In this document: positions 40,488 to 52,819 of the stretch, piece by piece
How the letters are laid out: the number at the start of each line of letters is the position of its first letter
Position numbering within the stretch: position 1 is the first letter of the stretch
Origin: Streblospio benedicti
Lineage: Eukaryota; Annelida; Polychaeta; Spionida; Spionidae
DNA length: 64,000 bases
Direction of reading: 5' to 3'
NCBI GenBank assembly: GCA_019095985.1
Contig: CM032661.1
Coordinates: 20,099,260 to 20,163,259, forward strand
Notes under the pieces: generated by a model
The model's database searches: none
The model's input: the letters and a program-made list of their open reading frames with translations, nothing else
What the model was told of the DNA's origin: nothing
Position numbers and translations under genes: made by a program

Positions 40488-41084
40488 TTATCACACTATA
40501 CATTGTTTCCATATCTGTGATAAATTTATAATGTGTTATATTTATGTATTTATTTTTTATGTTGGTGGCCAATGTTTCTTGTCGCTATAATATTAGGTTC
40601 CGCTATGGAAATAAGAATATACATATATGTATAAACCTTTTAGTGCTCATTATTTATTGCAGTGTAAAATGTGTTTGTCTTTTGTTTGTAATGTATCTGT
40701 GATATATAAAATAATTTCAATTCAATTCAAATCTATATTGTAGATTGTATTTGAAATAATAAATTTGTATTACGGAGGTGAAGGGCAGCCACGTATTTAT
40801 GTATATCTGTATATATTTTATGGTTACAATATTTTGTACTAGTGTCCTTGCGTATCAAATATAGGTAGTACATATACACATAATTGAAACATGTTTCAAT
40901 AAATGCGGTTATGGGTGCAACTGGCCTTATTTTTTTCACTGTTTTGGAAACCACCATAAAATACTATACATTGTACTTTGATCAACCGCACTCACCTTTT
41001 GTGACATAACTTCCTTTAATCAAAACTGACTCCTATGAAAATGACATCCTTTGGTGCAGAATAGACGATGGTAGTTAGAAACTA

Positions 41085-44000
41085 TGACATTGGTAATTTT
41101 TGTGGCCTTGGTAAGCATGCTCGCTTTGCTTTGAAAGTTGGCCAAATATGACTAGAGCCTGCCCTGACCACCTGGAGCCAGAGCTGCATTGGGGAGGTGT
41201 GAGGAGGGTCACAACGATCTCTGTGCACAAGTCCTACCCCAAGGTAGATCCGGGAGTCACCATGGCGGATTCCTAACTGCCAGTTGACAAGATTGACCGC
41301 AGTCGTGCAAGCACTGCTTGTTGCCTGGCTCAAGAGTGGCACGAGATGCCCTGTGCAAGACTGCAAACCATGGACAGCGCTTTACCCAGGACGCGAGGAT
41401 GCCCTGCCCAAGCCACAGGCAATGGTCACCAGGGAGCGCCCCCCACTTGGAGAGGGAGTCGGACGACTGCTAGCAGCTGGACCCGTGGGCGGTATGTGGC
41501 CCACGTTGGCGCCAAGCGCAAGAACACTGTGGGGAGGGGCTTGAGGGCATCCTCAACCATTAGATCCATTTCTATATGCGTCAGGGCCATTGCTTCTCGG
41601 CTCCTTGCTGTAGCCCCACACCAACTGAGTCGCTGCCAACCAGATGCCACCAAGAAATGTTCCCGTCGATCAAATCGGCATTCATCCACTTGCTGACGTA
41701 CCACAAAGAAGAGGTACAGGCTCGCGCTGAAGACTGCAGAAGGAAACAAGAAGTCTCGCCGACGACCAAGTCCAAGCAATGGGACACACACCAAGACCTC
41801 ATAGACCCGAAGTCGTTGCCATCAGTTGCTGAACTAAGGGTGTTCGAAATGAATCCAAATTCCACTTGCCGCAAGTGATCGGGCGTCATAAGTGGTATAC
41901 AGACGCCAACGCTGGCCGTGTGATTCTTGGATTTCACCTATGGAAATTCGACTGAACAAAGCAAGGATGGGAAAAGGTCCACCTGGAGTGGCTGCAGCGG
42001 TGTTGTACCGACTTTGCGCGTTGGGTGGTGGGACTGACTGCCTATGACCCTGCGCCACCACTGAGAGTTAATGCGACATGACCGTGCCAAGCACATCTGC
42101 CGTGACTTCAGCAGTAGCCGCAACTCCCACAGCGACTGCGATAGCAGCAGCACCCGTGAGTCTCCCACACATTCCACGTAGGAGCGCGAGAGATTCCAAG
42201 ACCGTGAAGGAGGCGCCGGGACCCATGCTGGTAGTTCGGGCCCCTCACGCCAGCATGATGACAGCCCTCCTGAAGAAGGTGAAGAAGCTCAAGGCCCCTG
42301 AAGCTGCCCCACCGCCCCGGAGAGCTGGTCCTCTGCGCCAGGCAGGAGGGAGCCCAGGAGCACCGTCACCAGCAGTTTGGAGTATTCAGGTGCTTCGGCG
42401 GCTGGTGCTTCACCCTAGAAGTCACACCACCAGGGTGGTCCATCACAACGGGCATTTTGTTGCCCGCAGAGGTCGCGACACCCCCCCCCCTGTCAACCCA
42501 GAAGAGGACCACAAGTGAGTCCACCAGCCACCAGGAGTAGCAGGACGTCAAGGTGTTGAAGGTGGCCAACACCGCGGCGAACAAGCTCATGGCCTACCAA
42601 CACTACGATGCCCAGAAAGCGACCAAAGAATAGAAGGATGATGCTTCCCGCTACGGACGAGAGAGGGATCGTGCCAGAGATGACCAGGCTGCGCTGAGGG
42701 CACAGGTCGAGCAGATGTCGAGTGACCTCGAGGTTGCCCGGGCAGAGGTGACTAGCATCCAATAACAGGATCGTAAGGATGCTCAGGAGCTTGCAACGCT
42801 GCAAGCCGCCGGCGCCTATGAGATTCCACAAGGTTGGATCAAGCTGTACTACTAGGCAAGCCAAGGGGAGCTCGTTTGGGCTTCCGAGGGGTCCTTGGCA
42901 GAGAGGCTCTCCACCGACAGCCAGCAAGTGACCGCCACGTGGGATACACTGCAGGCCGCTAAGAGAGATCAGCGGAACAACGTCGCTGAGGCTATTACGC
43001 TGCTCGAAGAACACACTGCAGCTACTTCAGATTTTGACGTCTTCCCGGCCATGTATGCATGTGCAAGACAAGTGGCCAGCGACATGAAGACCGTCATGTT
43101 GCAGTCCATCGGCCCCCACGTGCCTGGTGTTTTGGTCCCTGAGTGGACTCTCGCTGAGGACATGGCAGGCGTTCCCTCAGGATCGTCGGCAAGGATCAGC
43201 GTGGTGGATCTGGAGGTTCAGCGCGCTGAAGAAACCGCCCAGTTTTGCTTGGCAATAGAGGCCAGTCAGAAGGAAGCAGATGCAGCACAGAAACTCGCCG
43301 CTCGTTGCACCCATGACATGGACCGCACATTCCGGCAGAGTTCCATGAACGCCGACAACTTGCATGACTTGGGCGTGGGCATGACCTACCTCGTAACCCG
43401 GATGAAGGAGATGGATCTTCAGCATGGCGGGTCTACACCACAAGAGGTCCATGACGCCCGGGAAGCAGTCCCATGCTGACATGTTGTTGGAGACTGCACG
43501 ATGTGCAAAGATGCTGCCGCTCACACCATCTGGATGAAGTGTGAGGACTCGACAGCTTCTACCTCTAGAACAAGGGTTGCTGCAAAGAAGCCCCCCACGA
43601 CCAAGACCCTGAGCACGAGCTAAGCAAGAGAGGACTCGCCTCGATGCAGCTCGGCGACTTCCCTGGATGAGGAGGTGGTTGAGATGCTCCTGGGATCACC
43701 ACCCACTATGCCTCGCGCAGAGGGTCATGGCACGCGCCCCAAAGAACCCGCCCGGAGCCGGATTCCATCGCCCGTCACAGCAAAATCTCTGCGTCCGGAA
43801 GAGTGACCACGATGTCCATATTTTGCAAATAAACAAGAACCAGATGGACGTTGGGGGAGAGTGGTTTTATTATTTTGCAGTTCAAATCCTCAGGTGCGAC
43901 GAGTCAAGCTCCTTCCTAAAGCAAGATCTCGTGGACTGGCGGACTTACCTGCAAAGTCGTCATGATATTACCCAAGTTTGTGGAGCTGTGTCATCCTGCA

Positions 44001-44213
44001 GACTTGCCTGCGTGGTTGTCGCGCGCCCCACAGTATCATCACCTTGCGGAAATGCCTGCACAGCAGTCGAGTCGTGTCTGATGTCGTTGTGTTCGAGGAC
44101 CACCCACACTGTTTGATTACTATGTCTATGTTTTGTTATGTTTGTAGTTTTCATGTAAATGTCTCATCCCTTAAAAAGTGGGGTGTGGCAGTTCCATGGA
44201 ATCTTGGGGAGTG
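41085..44213 (+). mobile_element. GC-rich fossil retroelement body
   Basis: About 3.1 kb stands out by high GC against AT-rich surroundings and ends exactly where an LTR-like repeat begins. Open stretches on the plus strand (42078-42518, 42895-43479) are Pro/Ala/Arg-rich and then helical and coiled-coil-like. I see no reverse transcriptase, protease or integrase motif, so it may be a non-autonomous LTR element body. It is broken, with several breaks, and no matching 5' LTR is visible. The left edge is approximate. Family unknown. Confidence 0.45.
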
Positions 44214-44950
44214 TGTAACATTGAGTTTCGTGTAAGTCTCCAGTGATCGAAAATTTTAGCATTCTCGCATAGTATACAATTAGGCCTTCAAAGTTCCACT
44301 GGGTTAGGTTTAGTTTTCCCTGTTACACACACCTTTTTGTTTGATATTATTATGGCCACAATAGAATAAGGGACCCAGTTTTCACTTGTACTGGTTTGAG
44401 CCGAATAGCCGCAGTTCTCCTTTAGCGCTTGGCAGAAGCAGTAGGGCTGGCCTACCTATTCCCTTGGTAATAGGCCTTTCTTTATTGTTACCTACAGAGG
44501 CTAACCAGTGATTAGCTCTCTCAGCGTGAACCTGGTCCCGCGTTGCACTGCATAGGGGACGCCTGAAACAGTACGTGTCAGCACTGGTGCAAAATCCTCA
44601 ATGACATTATGAAGGTCCTTCGTGAAACCCAGGGTGTCACCAGTCACACTACAATTGTAGGTCGGCAGTCGGCTGTTCACGGTAAACCTGATACATAACA
44701 AGAAGCCTACGAGGGTTGTGATCACGGTGGGTGTATACAGCAGGACGTACACGGTGTACACAGCTAAGGGTAAACGGAGTAGATCTTCCATGGGCCGTTG
44801 GCCGGGTGAAATCTATGGATCCGTCCCACAGATCATCAGTGGAGCCTTCTGACCATGGTTTCCTTCCACATCCATTTCCTTCCTTCATCTTATTGAGTCG
44901 TCAGGGGTGTTCCATTTCCAGTGAGAGATACAGAACTCACATTGTTTACA
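44214..44950 (+). mobile_element. LTR-like repeat, copy A
   Basis: It begins TGTAACA and ends TGTTTACA, the TG..CA pattern of LTRs, over 737 bp. A purine-rich GGGGAG stretch just before it could be a polypurine tract for the GC-rich body upstream. Copy B lies inverted at 47895-48641. Orientation is inferred. The end lies only about 190 bp from the UBE2C CCAAT boxes. Confidence 0.6.
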
Positions 44951-45137
44951 ATATTGACCTAGATGTTTTCTCCTATCCTGCTTTCTACTTGAGTGTGGGA
45001 TGCCAAGAATAACTGTTGAAAATCAAATCTAAGGATGACGTCTTATAGAAATCAGAACGTCGATATGCGAGGCGCGAATATATTTGTCAGACGAAACGAT
45101 TTCTTGACGGGTATTTCTACTTTTGTTACCTCTCTAC

Positions 45138-45199
45138 TGATTGGTCGCAAACTTTACGTACAATTCGATTGGCTTACAGAAAATTAAATTATTTGAATG
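45138..45199 (+). promoter_or_regulatory. UBE2C promoter: two inverted CCAAT boxes and a CHR-like site
   Basis: Two inverted CCAAT boxes (ATTGG at 45140-45144 and 45168-45172, 28 bp apart) lie upstream of a TTTGAA at 45192-45197, about 50 bp before the start codon. TTTGAA is the cell-cycle genes homology region (CHR) consensus bound by DREAM/MuvB, and paired CCAAT boxes bound by NF-Y are typical of G2/M genes, including vertebrate UBE2C. The motifs are seen directly; function is inferred. Confidence 0.55.
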
Positions 45200-45245
45200 T
45201 GTATATTGACGAATATTTTCTCTTTTTTTAAAAAATATATATAAA

Positions 45246-48200
45246 ATGGCAACTCAAAACGTAGATCCTAGCAGCAATCAGAGATTAAAAGATCATGATG
45301 CATTAAGTAGATCTTCAAAAGATGCGCATTCGGTTACTAAAAGGTATTCACTTATCCCTATCCAAATTCGTCACTCACTGACAGTGGATCACTTCCATAG
45401 TGACATGGGAGTTCGTGAGTCAGCCCATGTTCCATATTCAATACACGGGAGCAATGTAAAAGATAATGCTAAGATAAATATAGGGATCGTCTCAATCCTC
45501 TCATGTATATACTAGTGAGAATTGAGACAATTGAATCCCTATTCAGTGTTCAATGTAACCACTCCTAATGGCTAAGTCCTTGCTAGGTTTCACCCACAGA
45601 TACATAATCAATGGAATAGAATGTCTANNNNNNNNNNNNNNNNNNNNNNNNNNNNNNNNNNNNNNNNNNNNNNNNNNNNNNNNNNNNNNNNNNNNNNNNN
45701 NNNNNNNNNNNNNNNNNNNNNNNNNNNTCAGTAGAAAATGCTCCCTGGTTTCCGTTTCTGAGTCACAGAGGGGTAGGACTGCAACGATACACCGATGCAT
45801 CGCTGAATCACGATTTATTTACTCACGATTAAAGTATCGATATGATAGTCTATATCGCGATACTTTCGATATAACTGTTAAATGAATTTATATGCAAAAA
45901 TATTGCATAATTCAAAGATAAATCTTTGTCTTTTCCCATGAGTATGGGCGTCGCCATCTTTGCTGTGCTGTATTGCGAACGGCGTTACTAACAAAATGTT
46001 GTCAATTGAATGGCGAACGGCGCTCCGCTATTTCAGTATGGATTTCTTGCGCTACTAGTCGTAACGTACAGCGTGTGCAGACTGTTGTGTGTTTTGACGT
46101 GTTTTTTGTTATCGTGATGTGTATCATATCTCCAACAAAGTATCGTGATGTGTATTGTATCGTTGCTCAAGCGTATCGTTACAGGCCTACAGAGGGGGCA
46201 TCTTCCTGCCTTCTCAGACTTGTGCATTCTCGACTTCCTACCCTCTAGGAGGTAGGTACCCGTAAAAAGCAACAGTATACAAGATCTTACTTGTCCCAGG
46301 GTTCGAAATTAGCGGTAGCAATGGTAGCAAATGCTACCATAAAATATGTGTTTGCCACCAAGATCAGAGGGTCTGGTAGCAGCTAAATGCTACCATGAAA
46401 TAAAGCAACCATACAGCCATACAGTGGGGCGCATTAATTTGCATCCTAAAGAGTGTCCTCAGGGGGCGGGTGAAAATCAGGCCAATGTTTATGTCACAGC
46501 TAGCTGCTCACAGTGACTTTTCTCAGATGCAACTCCCAGCCTGCACATGTAAATAAACAGCTAGCACGGCTGATTTATCTAGCTGAGTCAGTAAGTCTTT
46601 GCAGGTCAATAAAAGTGTGATTGGCATTTATGTCCATTTAATTTGCTTGTGACAATACTCTGTTATGAAAAAGGTGGGTCTCATATACATGTAGTATATA
46701 CACCATTGCACATTTTCTCATACACATCAGTTGCTCATCATTCATGAATTAGCATTTGGTTGATTATGTTGGATTTAGTTCACTCATAGAAATTAATTCT
46801 GCTTTTCCAAATATAATATTATATGAATAACTGTACATATTTGCTTGGCAGAACAGTGAGAGTAGAATTAAATATAATATTGTTATGAATATGTGCAAGT
46901 AATAATACTATCAAAACCGTGTTTTTGACACAAAGTGAACTCATGTATCTTGTACCTTGACAATAATTTGTGTCAAATTTGTTTATTGTTGCGGTTTCAA
47001 TAATTGATTGTATCAAAACTTGTGAGTTACAGGCTCATTTTGGTGAGCTCTGATCCATGAAAATTGATATGAATACTATAAATAAATGCAATAATAAATT
47101 GATCTTAAAGACTGATAGGTGTTCTATTATTAGCATACGTTACAGTGTATTTTATGCTTTGCTACCAAGTCTGACTGTTTTGCTATCAATTTTAAAACCT
47201 GGTAGGAAAATTTTGCTACCTGCCAAAAAGTTAATTTCGAACCTTGTTGTCCCCAGCTCTGATGCTGTATCAATGCTTTAACGCCGCTACACATTGTTGA
47301 TAGAGGCTGTCCGTTAACGATATTACCCATATATGGTATTCACCGTTTGCCATGATTGCTTGGTTGCGTAATACTGACCCCTTATCGTAAGAAGCCTCAT
47401 TTTGACAATTGCCCTAGACAGCTCTCTTCTACTGGAACCCGCAAGGACCCACCCGGGATGGGGTTTTCTCAAAGAACAAGCACCTAGGTTTATATTATTA
47501 TATTATTTATTATGTTTCCAAGTACTAGTATGGTCTTTTAAATTGCTCCCGTGATTTGATACACTACTTTTCTCGTTAAAGTACTTAAAATCTAAGAAAT
47601 CTGACAAATAATTATACTTGGTATGCATAAATGCATTTCGGCCAAAGATTGTTTACACAACATTGTTTAGTTTCGTTATTACATACTGGTTTTCACACCT
47701 TTCGGTATACAAGAAATATTTTTTTTGTGCTTTACATGCCCACATCCAGCACCCATTGCTATTCATGCTAAAATTATATTTTACAACCTAACATATCTAC
47801 AAACTCTGTAAATAAAAGCTTACAACTATATGTAAGGAGTTAACATTTGTGAATCGGCTATCGTGGCATCTTTTGTTTGTTTCATAAAGCCCAGTGTAAA
47901 CAAAGTGAGTTCTGTATCTGCCTCTGGAACTGGAACACCCCTGACTACTCGTGTGGATGGAAACTGGTCAGGAAGCTCCGAAGATGATCTGTGGGACAGA
48001 TCCACGAGTATCTCCCGGCCTAGGGCCCTTGGAAGATCTACCCCGTATCCCCGTAGTTGTGTACACACCGTGTACGTCCCAACCTACTGGTCTGGTACCA
48101 GGTTGGACGCACCGTGCGCGACAAGAACCCTCGTACGCTTCTTGTGTATTAGGTTTACCGTGAACAGTCGACTGCCGACCGGAGGTCGTAGTGTGACTGG

Positions 48201-51200
48201 CGACACCCCGGGTTTCACAAAGGGCCTCCCTGTGGAGGACTTCGCACCAGTGCTGACACGCACTGTTTCATGCGTCCCCTACGCAGTGCAACACAGGACC
48301 AGGCTCACGTTGAGAGAGGTAACCACCGGTTAGCCTCTGTAGGTAATAGTGGGGCTCTAATATTTAAGAAAGACTTATTCTCAAGGGAATAGGTTGCCAG
48401 CCCTACTGCTTCCAGCAAGCGCTAGAGGAGAACTGCCGCTATTCATCACAAAACCAGTAGAGTACTGGCTCCCTAATCCTATTGGGGTCATAATAAAGGA
48501 ACAACAAGAAGCTTAACAAGGTGTGTGTAACGAGGGAAACTAAACCTAGTCCAGTGCAACTTATATAACCTAATTTTATACTACCCGAGAATGCTACAAT
48601 TCTCGCACACTGGAGACTTACACGAAACTCGTTTTGTTACACAAGGTCTTTTTAGCGTTGTTGGGGAGCACACCACAGAAGCAACAAGAACAAAATAATA
48701 CGTTATACATTGAGTTTCTTGGCACAAGACTAAAACAGTTTATCCTCTTCAATGAAATGGTGAATTGAATATAATATTGAATGGAACAACCTTTATGAAT
48801 GTTTTAAAATCGAACCTAGATTTTCTGCAGTAAATTTTACCGGGAAAACTCCTATTATATAAATAAACATACCAGGTATAACTAACAAAAGTATCATAAT
48901 GGTAGATGATTCGTGCTGTATGTCTACAGATTCTGGATAACCATACAATATTAATGTGGTAGGTTTCAAGAATGAGTAAACTTGATTTTTCTTGTATACC
49001 AAAAGATATGTGTATGAACGACCAGTATGTGACACACAAAATGACTACACGAACTGCATGTTTTAATTGTTCAGGGTCAGGATTAGCTGGAAAAGTGCTA
49101 CTCGTCAGCAGGACGAGTAACCCTCTAATATCTACTCGTTCTGAAAAAAAAATTTACTCGTCTTCCATGCACAAACCTCTATATTTGTATGCCAAATTGA
49201 CTAGAATTGCTACTCGTCAAAAGGACGTGTTGCTAAAACATTCTACTCGTCCTCCACAAGTTTTTACTAGTCAATACGAGCAGAGGAGTGGCTAATCCTG
49301 ACCCTGTTGTTTATGTTTCTATATTTATATCTATGGTTATAAAAGCTTTATACAGTTGTATACATTTATGACTTTTGGAGATTACCCCCTTATATTGATT
49401 CTGAAAACTTGTTAACATTGTATTATTGATAATAATTTATCATATAATGACTTGTGAGTGTGTGAACTGTTTCTATGTTGACAAATACATTTTACTTTGT
49501 TTTTTAGACTGCAGAAAGAGTTGATGGAGCTTATGGTGAGTTGTTAACATCATTTTCATGCGGCCTTACTCAATTCTACAGTAACCTTTGTATACTTTTA
49601 TTTGAAAATAGTATGAGAATTCTATACAGTAGATTATGATCAGAATTCCAATAGCTGCATTATTATTCCTCTGTTTCCTACTTCTAAGTTTACTTGTCAC
49701 TATGATAAAAGGTTAGCTATTATGATCAACTTTCATCCGCTGTCTGTGTAATTTGATTTATTTTTCCTTTAATTTTCACAGAACTTTTCACAAGTTCACT
49801 CTTCCAGTTAAGGCCTTAATATTTACTCGTCAGCAGGAGTGGTAACTTAAACGGTACAAGTCCTACCCAAAAGTTAGTTGTCCTGACAAGTTGCCAAACC
49901 GATGATGTGCTTTGAATATCTACTTTACACAGGGCGAGTCAGATTCGTTGTTTTTCTAACGCCTCATGCACCTATCTGTGATACTTTTTCTATTTTGTAT
50001 TTTAGATGTCAGCAAGTAAAGGTATTTCAGCATTTCCAGAAGGAGATAATCTTTTTCGTTGGAAAGGCACCATAGAAGGAGCTGAGCAAACAGTATGTTA
50101 TTTTTTGTATATTAACTTCACTGAGAGGATGTTATTGATGACCCCCATGCAAACTGATTAGGGGCTTCACAAGAACAAAAACTTTTACCCAGGTACCTGG
50201 ACATCTCTGACAAATCTGACATCAGTATCTGACGATTACTATTCTGTCAATTCAAGGTCCTAAGGATTATATTAACCCCCTTAGTGCCGGGGCGCAAATA
50301 TGCGCCTCAGATTTTACGTGCCTTTAGTGCCGAGGCGCATATATGCGCCTCAGTTTTCAGAAAAAACAGTTTGAGTTTGTCTGCCATATTCGTATATAAA
50401 CACTCGTGGTTCTAGTCTCAAATTCCGGTATGTCAACAACAACAACTTTACCTTGACATTTCGAAGCATTTCTAGAAGTAAATAAGCAGCATAGTGTTAA
50501 TATTTTAATTATATTAGTGTGAACGAATATTTACCCACCAAACACGCATTATCTGCTGCAATTTTGAGCCGCGAAATACTCTTATTTGTGTTCGCAAAAC
50601 CATAGCTTGTCGTATATGGTTTGAATCGTCGTGAAGCCTGCTATTCATCGAGACCTTAAACAAATGTGAAACTAGACTCATCAAGGTCATATCCAGATAT
50701 ATATTTTGAGCCTTAATCAAAATGAATAGCGGTATTCTTAGGTTCAAAGCGCCACAAAACACGTTGACACTGCCAAGGAACCCCGAATTAGCCTTTATCA
50801 AGAGCGCTCCTACGATTCTATATCAGCGGCGCGCTGCTGCGCAAGGCTGATTTTCAGGAAATACTGGCTTTTGGTAAGAGTGACAAAGTTGAACATTTTG
50901 AAGAAGAATTATCATATTATTCGTCACCCACGCTCCATCTTATTGTATCTTGGATACCGAATCACAAATAAACCGTTTGGCAAACTACCCAATAAGTGTG
51001 GACGTTGGAAATCTAGTATTTCTATCAAAACGGATGATGTTTTGGTCGGGTGGTCGAGTGGTAGCACTGGTGCCTGTCAAAACTTCACGGCCTTGAAGAA
51101 ATAAAAAGTTGAACACGTTTTTGGTCCGTAATATTGTAAGTAAAAATATATTATTATGAAATAGGGATGGTTTATGGTGTTTTTTGTGTCTATCCTGGAT

Positions 51201-52819
51201 AAAAACTCGCTGCACTTAAAATTTCTATTGCTACTACGACATTTAAAATCAACCACGCAAGCTGTCAAATGAATGGACGATTACTCGAAATTGTCAAAAT
51301 TTAACTTTATGCTGTATGTATCTTTATTTATAATGGTAAAAATAAGAAACTAGACCGTCTCCTGAATGTGTACTGTAAATGTGAAAATGTTCTGATGAAA
51401 AACGTAAGAGCTACAAAGGATCATATTTCAACTATGACAACTGAAGCCCCCCACTGTGAATAACACGTCACACAAAATGCGTGTCTGGCACTGAGGGGGA
51501 GTATAGTGAATGTACGGCTGGCGTCAAGAGGGTTAAGATTTGTATATATAATTTGAAACATGTACCTATTAGGAATCCCTCCATTAATCGGCGTTAGATG
51601 AATTTGACTCCAGGTCCTGTGAGACAAGATAGTCAACATGTTACTGTTGCCTGTACTTGTATTAGTTTTTCTGTTTAATATGACAAATATTTGCACATAT
51701 TTAGAGTGCCAATATCCCTACACTCATTGATACTTAACTATGAAATAAAATTCAATGAAAATTTTTAGGGCCACAACATGGTATTTTATTTGATAATTGA
51801 TTTCATGTTTATTGCACTACATGTAATAGTATTACTATCAGTGTCATCAATTTAAAATGTTCAAAAGCACATATAATTTGTTTACTATAAATTGTACCTC
51901 TTTGCGTCTGCGCTTTACCATATAATTTTCTTTTCTTACAGGTATATGAAGGACTAAAATATAAACTTACTTTGGACTTTCCACAAGGTTATCCATACAC
52001 AGCGCCAACTGTAAAATTTGAAACCCCATGTTTTCATCCCAATGTTGATCAACATGGTAACATTTGTCTGGATATATTAAAAGAAAAGTGGTCTGCGCTT
52101 TATGATGTCCGAACAATATTGATCTCCATCCAGAGTTTACTAGCAGGTAATTCTACTGTTTTAGCTACAATTGAATTTTCTAAGGAACTGTTAACTGATC
52201 AATAGATTAGTTTGTGTGATGTATGATATTGAATGTGCACACAAATTGGATACAGTGAGAAAGGCAACGTTGAGCATGTGCTGCAATCTTAGATTTTGTA
52301 AGAAAATACAACAAAATTTAAAGAATTATGAAAAAAAAAGTAATGTAAATGAATGATTAAAAGCAGCTGATACTTATTCTAAAATGACTTAAAACAGAAA
52401 ATATCTGTTTGCTTTAGACATTTTCAATTGAACTGTCATCACTTGTGCTGCTGCACTCCAGAAATGCGATTGCCAAATTTGTTCAATTAAAAAGTATTAA
52501 AACGGGATGTTTGTTTTGTAATTATACCTATGGACTGCACGTTTCGTGCATTAGTCTGAGCGTTATTCTGATGTTTGTGCTTACAAACAATGCTGTTATA
52601 TTTTGTTGAACTGATTGAAATACGTGTTATTTGCATAGGTATTTTGTTACTAAATCAAAATTATTTATTTTTTCATGTTTTATTTCTATTGTTTTAGAAC
52701 CTAACAACGATAGTCCACTGAACACACAAGCTGCCGACTTATGGAAAGACCAAACAATGTACAAAAAGATACTGCTTGAAAAATATGATAAAGAAGTCAG
52801 AAATAAGCTTGATTTATGA
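45246..52819 (+). CDS. UBE2C: UBE2C (UbcH10), APC/C ubiquitin-conjugating enzyme E2
   Basis: This E2 starts ubiquitin chains on mitotic substrates of the anaphase-promoting complex. Five exons join in phase: 45246-45343, 49508-49535, 50006-50092, 51942-52146 and 52698-52819 (TGA). They give exactly 179 residues, the same length as human UBE2C as I recall it. The disordered N-terminus begins [20 protein letters not shown]. The UBC fold begins at LQKELMELM. It holds the HPN motif (CFHPNVD) and the active-site Cys-113 in [12 protein letters not shown], equal to human Cys-114. The D-box-like RTIL in [10 protein letters not shown] is kept. [19 protein letters not shown] matches the UBE2C subfamily. 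Intron 1 (45344-49507) holds a gap, two hAT-like elements, an LTR copy and other repeats. Intron 3 holds a piggyBac-like element. A candidate polyadenylation signal lies near 53474. All key residues are present. Confidence 0.97.
45628..45727. other. Assembly gap (100 N)
   Basis: Exactly 100 unknown bases in UBE2C intron 1, a placeholder length. True distance across it is unknown. Confidence 0.99.
45774..46189. mobile_element. hAT-like MITE with perfect 8-bp target duplication
   Basis: Inverted ends TAGGACTGCAACGATAC and TAGGCCTGTAACGATAC (right end reversed) are flanked by perfect CAGAGGGG copies at 45766-45773 and 46190-46197. The 8-bp duplication marks the hAT superfamily. Internal CGATAC and ATCGTGATGTGTAT words repeat. 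Non-coding. Confidence 0.9.
46297..47246. mobile_element. CAGGG-ended element 1 (950 bp, GCTACC words)
   Basis: Ends CAGGGTTCGAAATTAGC and, reversed, CAAGGTTCGAAATTAAC. TTGTCC flanks both sides (46291-46296 and 47247-47252). The word GCTACC or its complement repeats near both ends. No coding frame. Confidence 0.8.
47895..48641 (-). mobile_element. LTR-like repeat, copy B (inverted, solo)
   Basis: It begins TGTAAACA and ends TGTTACA on the plus strand over 747 bp and is the inverted partner of copy A. No internal element flanks it, so it looks like a solo LTR in UBE2C intron 1. Moderate divergence from copy A suggests both are old or represent separate insertions. Confidence 0.6.
48716..49015 (+). 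repeat. Interspersed repeat R1, copy 2
   Basis: Shares CACAAGAC..AAAAC, TTTTCTGCAGTAAA, AACAAAAGTATCATAAT and ATTCTGGATAAC in the same order with 390-690, and with 62930-63115 in reverse. Non-coding. Confidence 0.7.
49072..49306. mobile_element. CAGGG-ended element 2 (235 bp, TACTCGTC words)
   Basis: Inverted ends CAGGGTCAGGATTAGC are flanked by TTGTT on both sides (49067-49071 and 49307-49311). The inside repeats CTACTCGTC or close forms at least five times. A related TTTACTCGTCAGCAGGA fragment lies near 49820. Confidence 0.8.
50272..51536. mobile_element. piggyBac-like non-autonomous element
   Basis: TTAA occurs at both ends (50272-50275 and 51533-51536). The ends read CCCCCTTAGTGCCGG and, reversed, CCCTCTTGACGCCAG. 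Two copies of a GGCGCAAATATGCGCC-type palindrome follow the left end. TTAA targets and C-rich ends fit piggyBac. No transposase frame is visible. It lies in UBE2C intron 3. Confidence 0.8.

Noticed and set aside
41426-41937. Minus-strand frames in the GC-rich region
   Set aside because: High GC lengthens chance frames on both strands; no family features.
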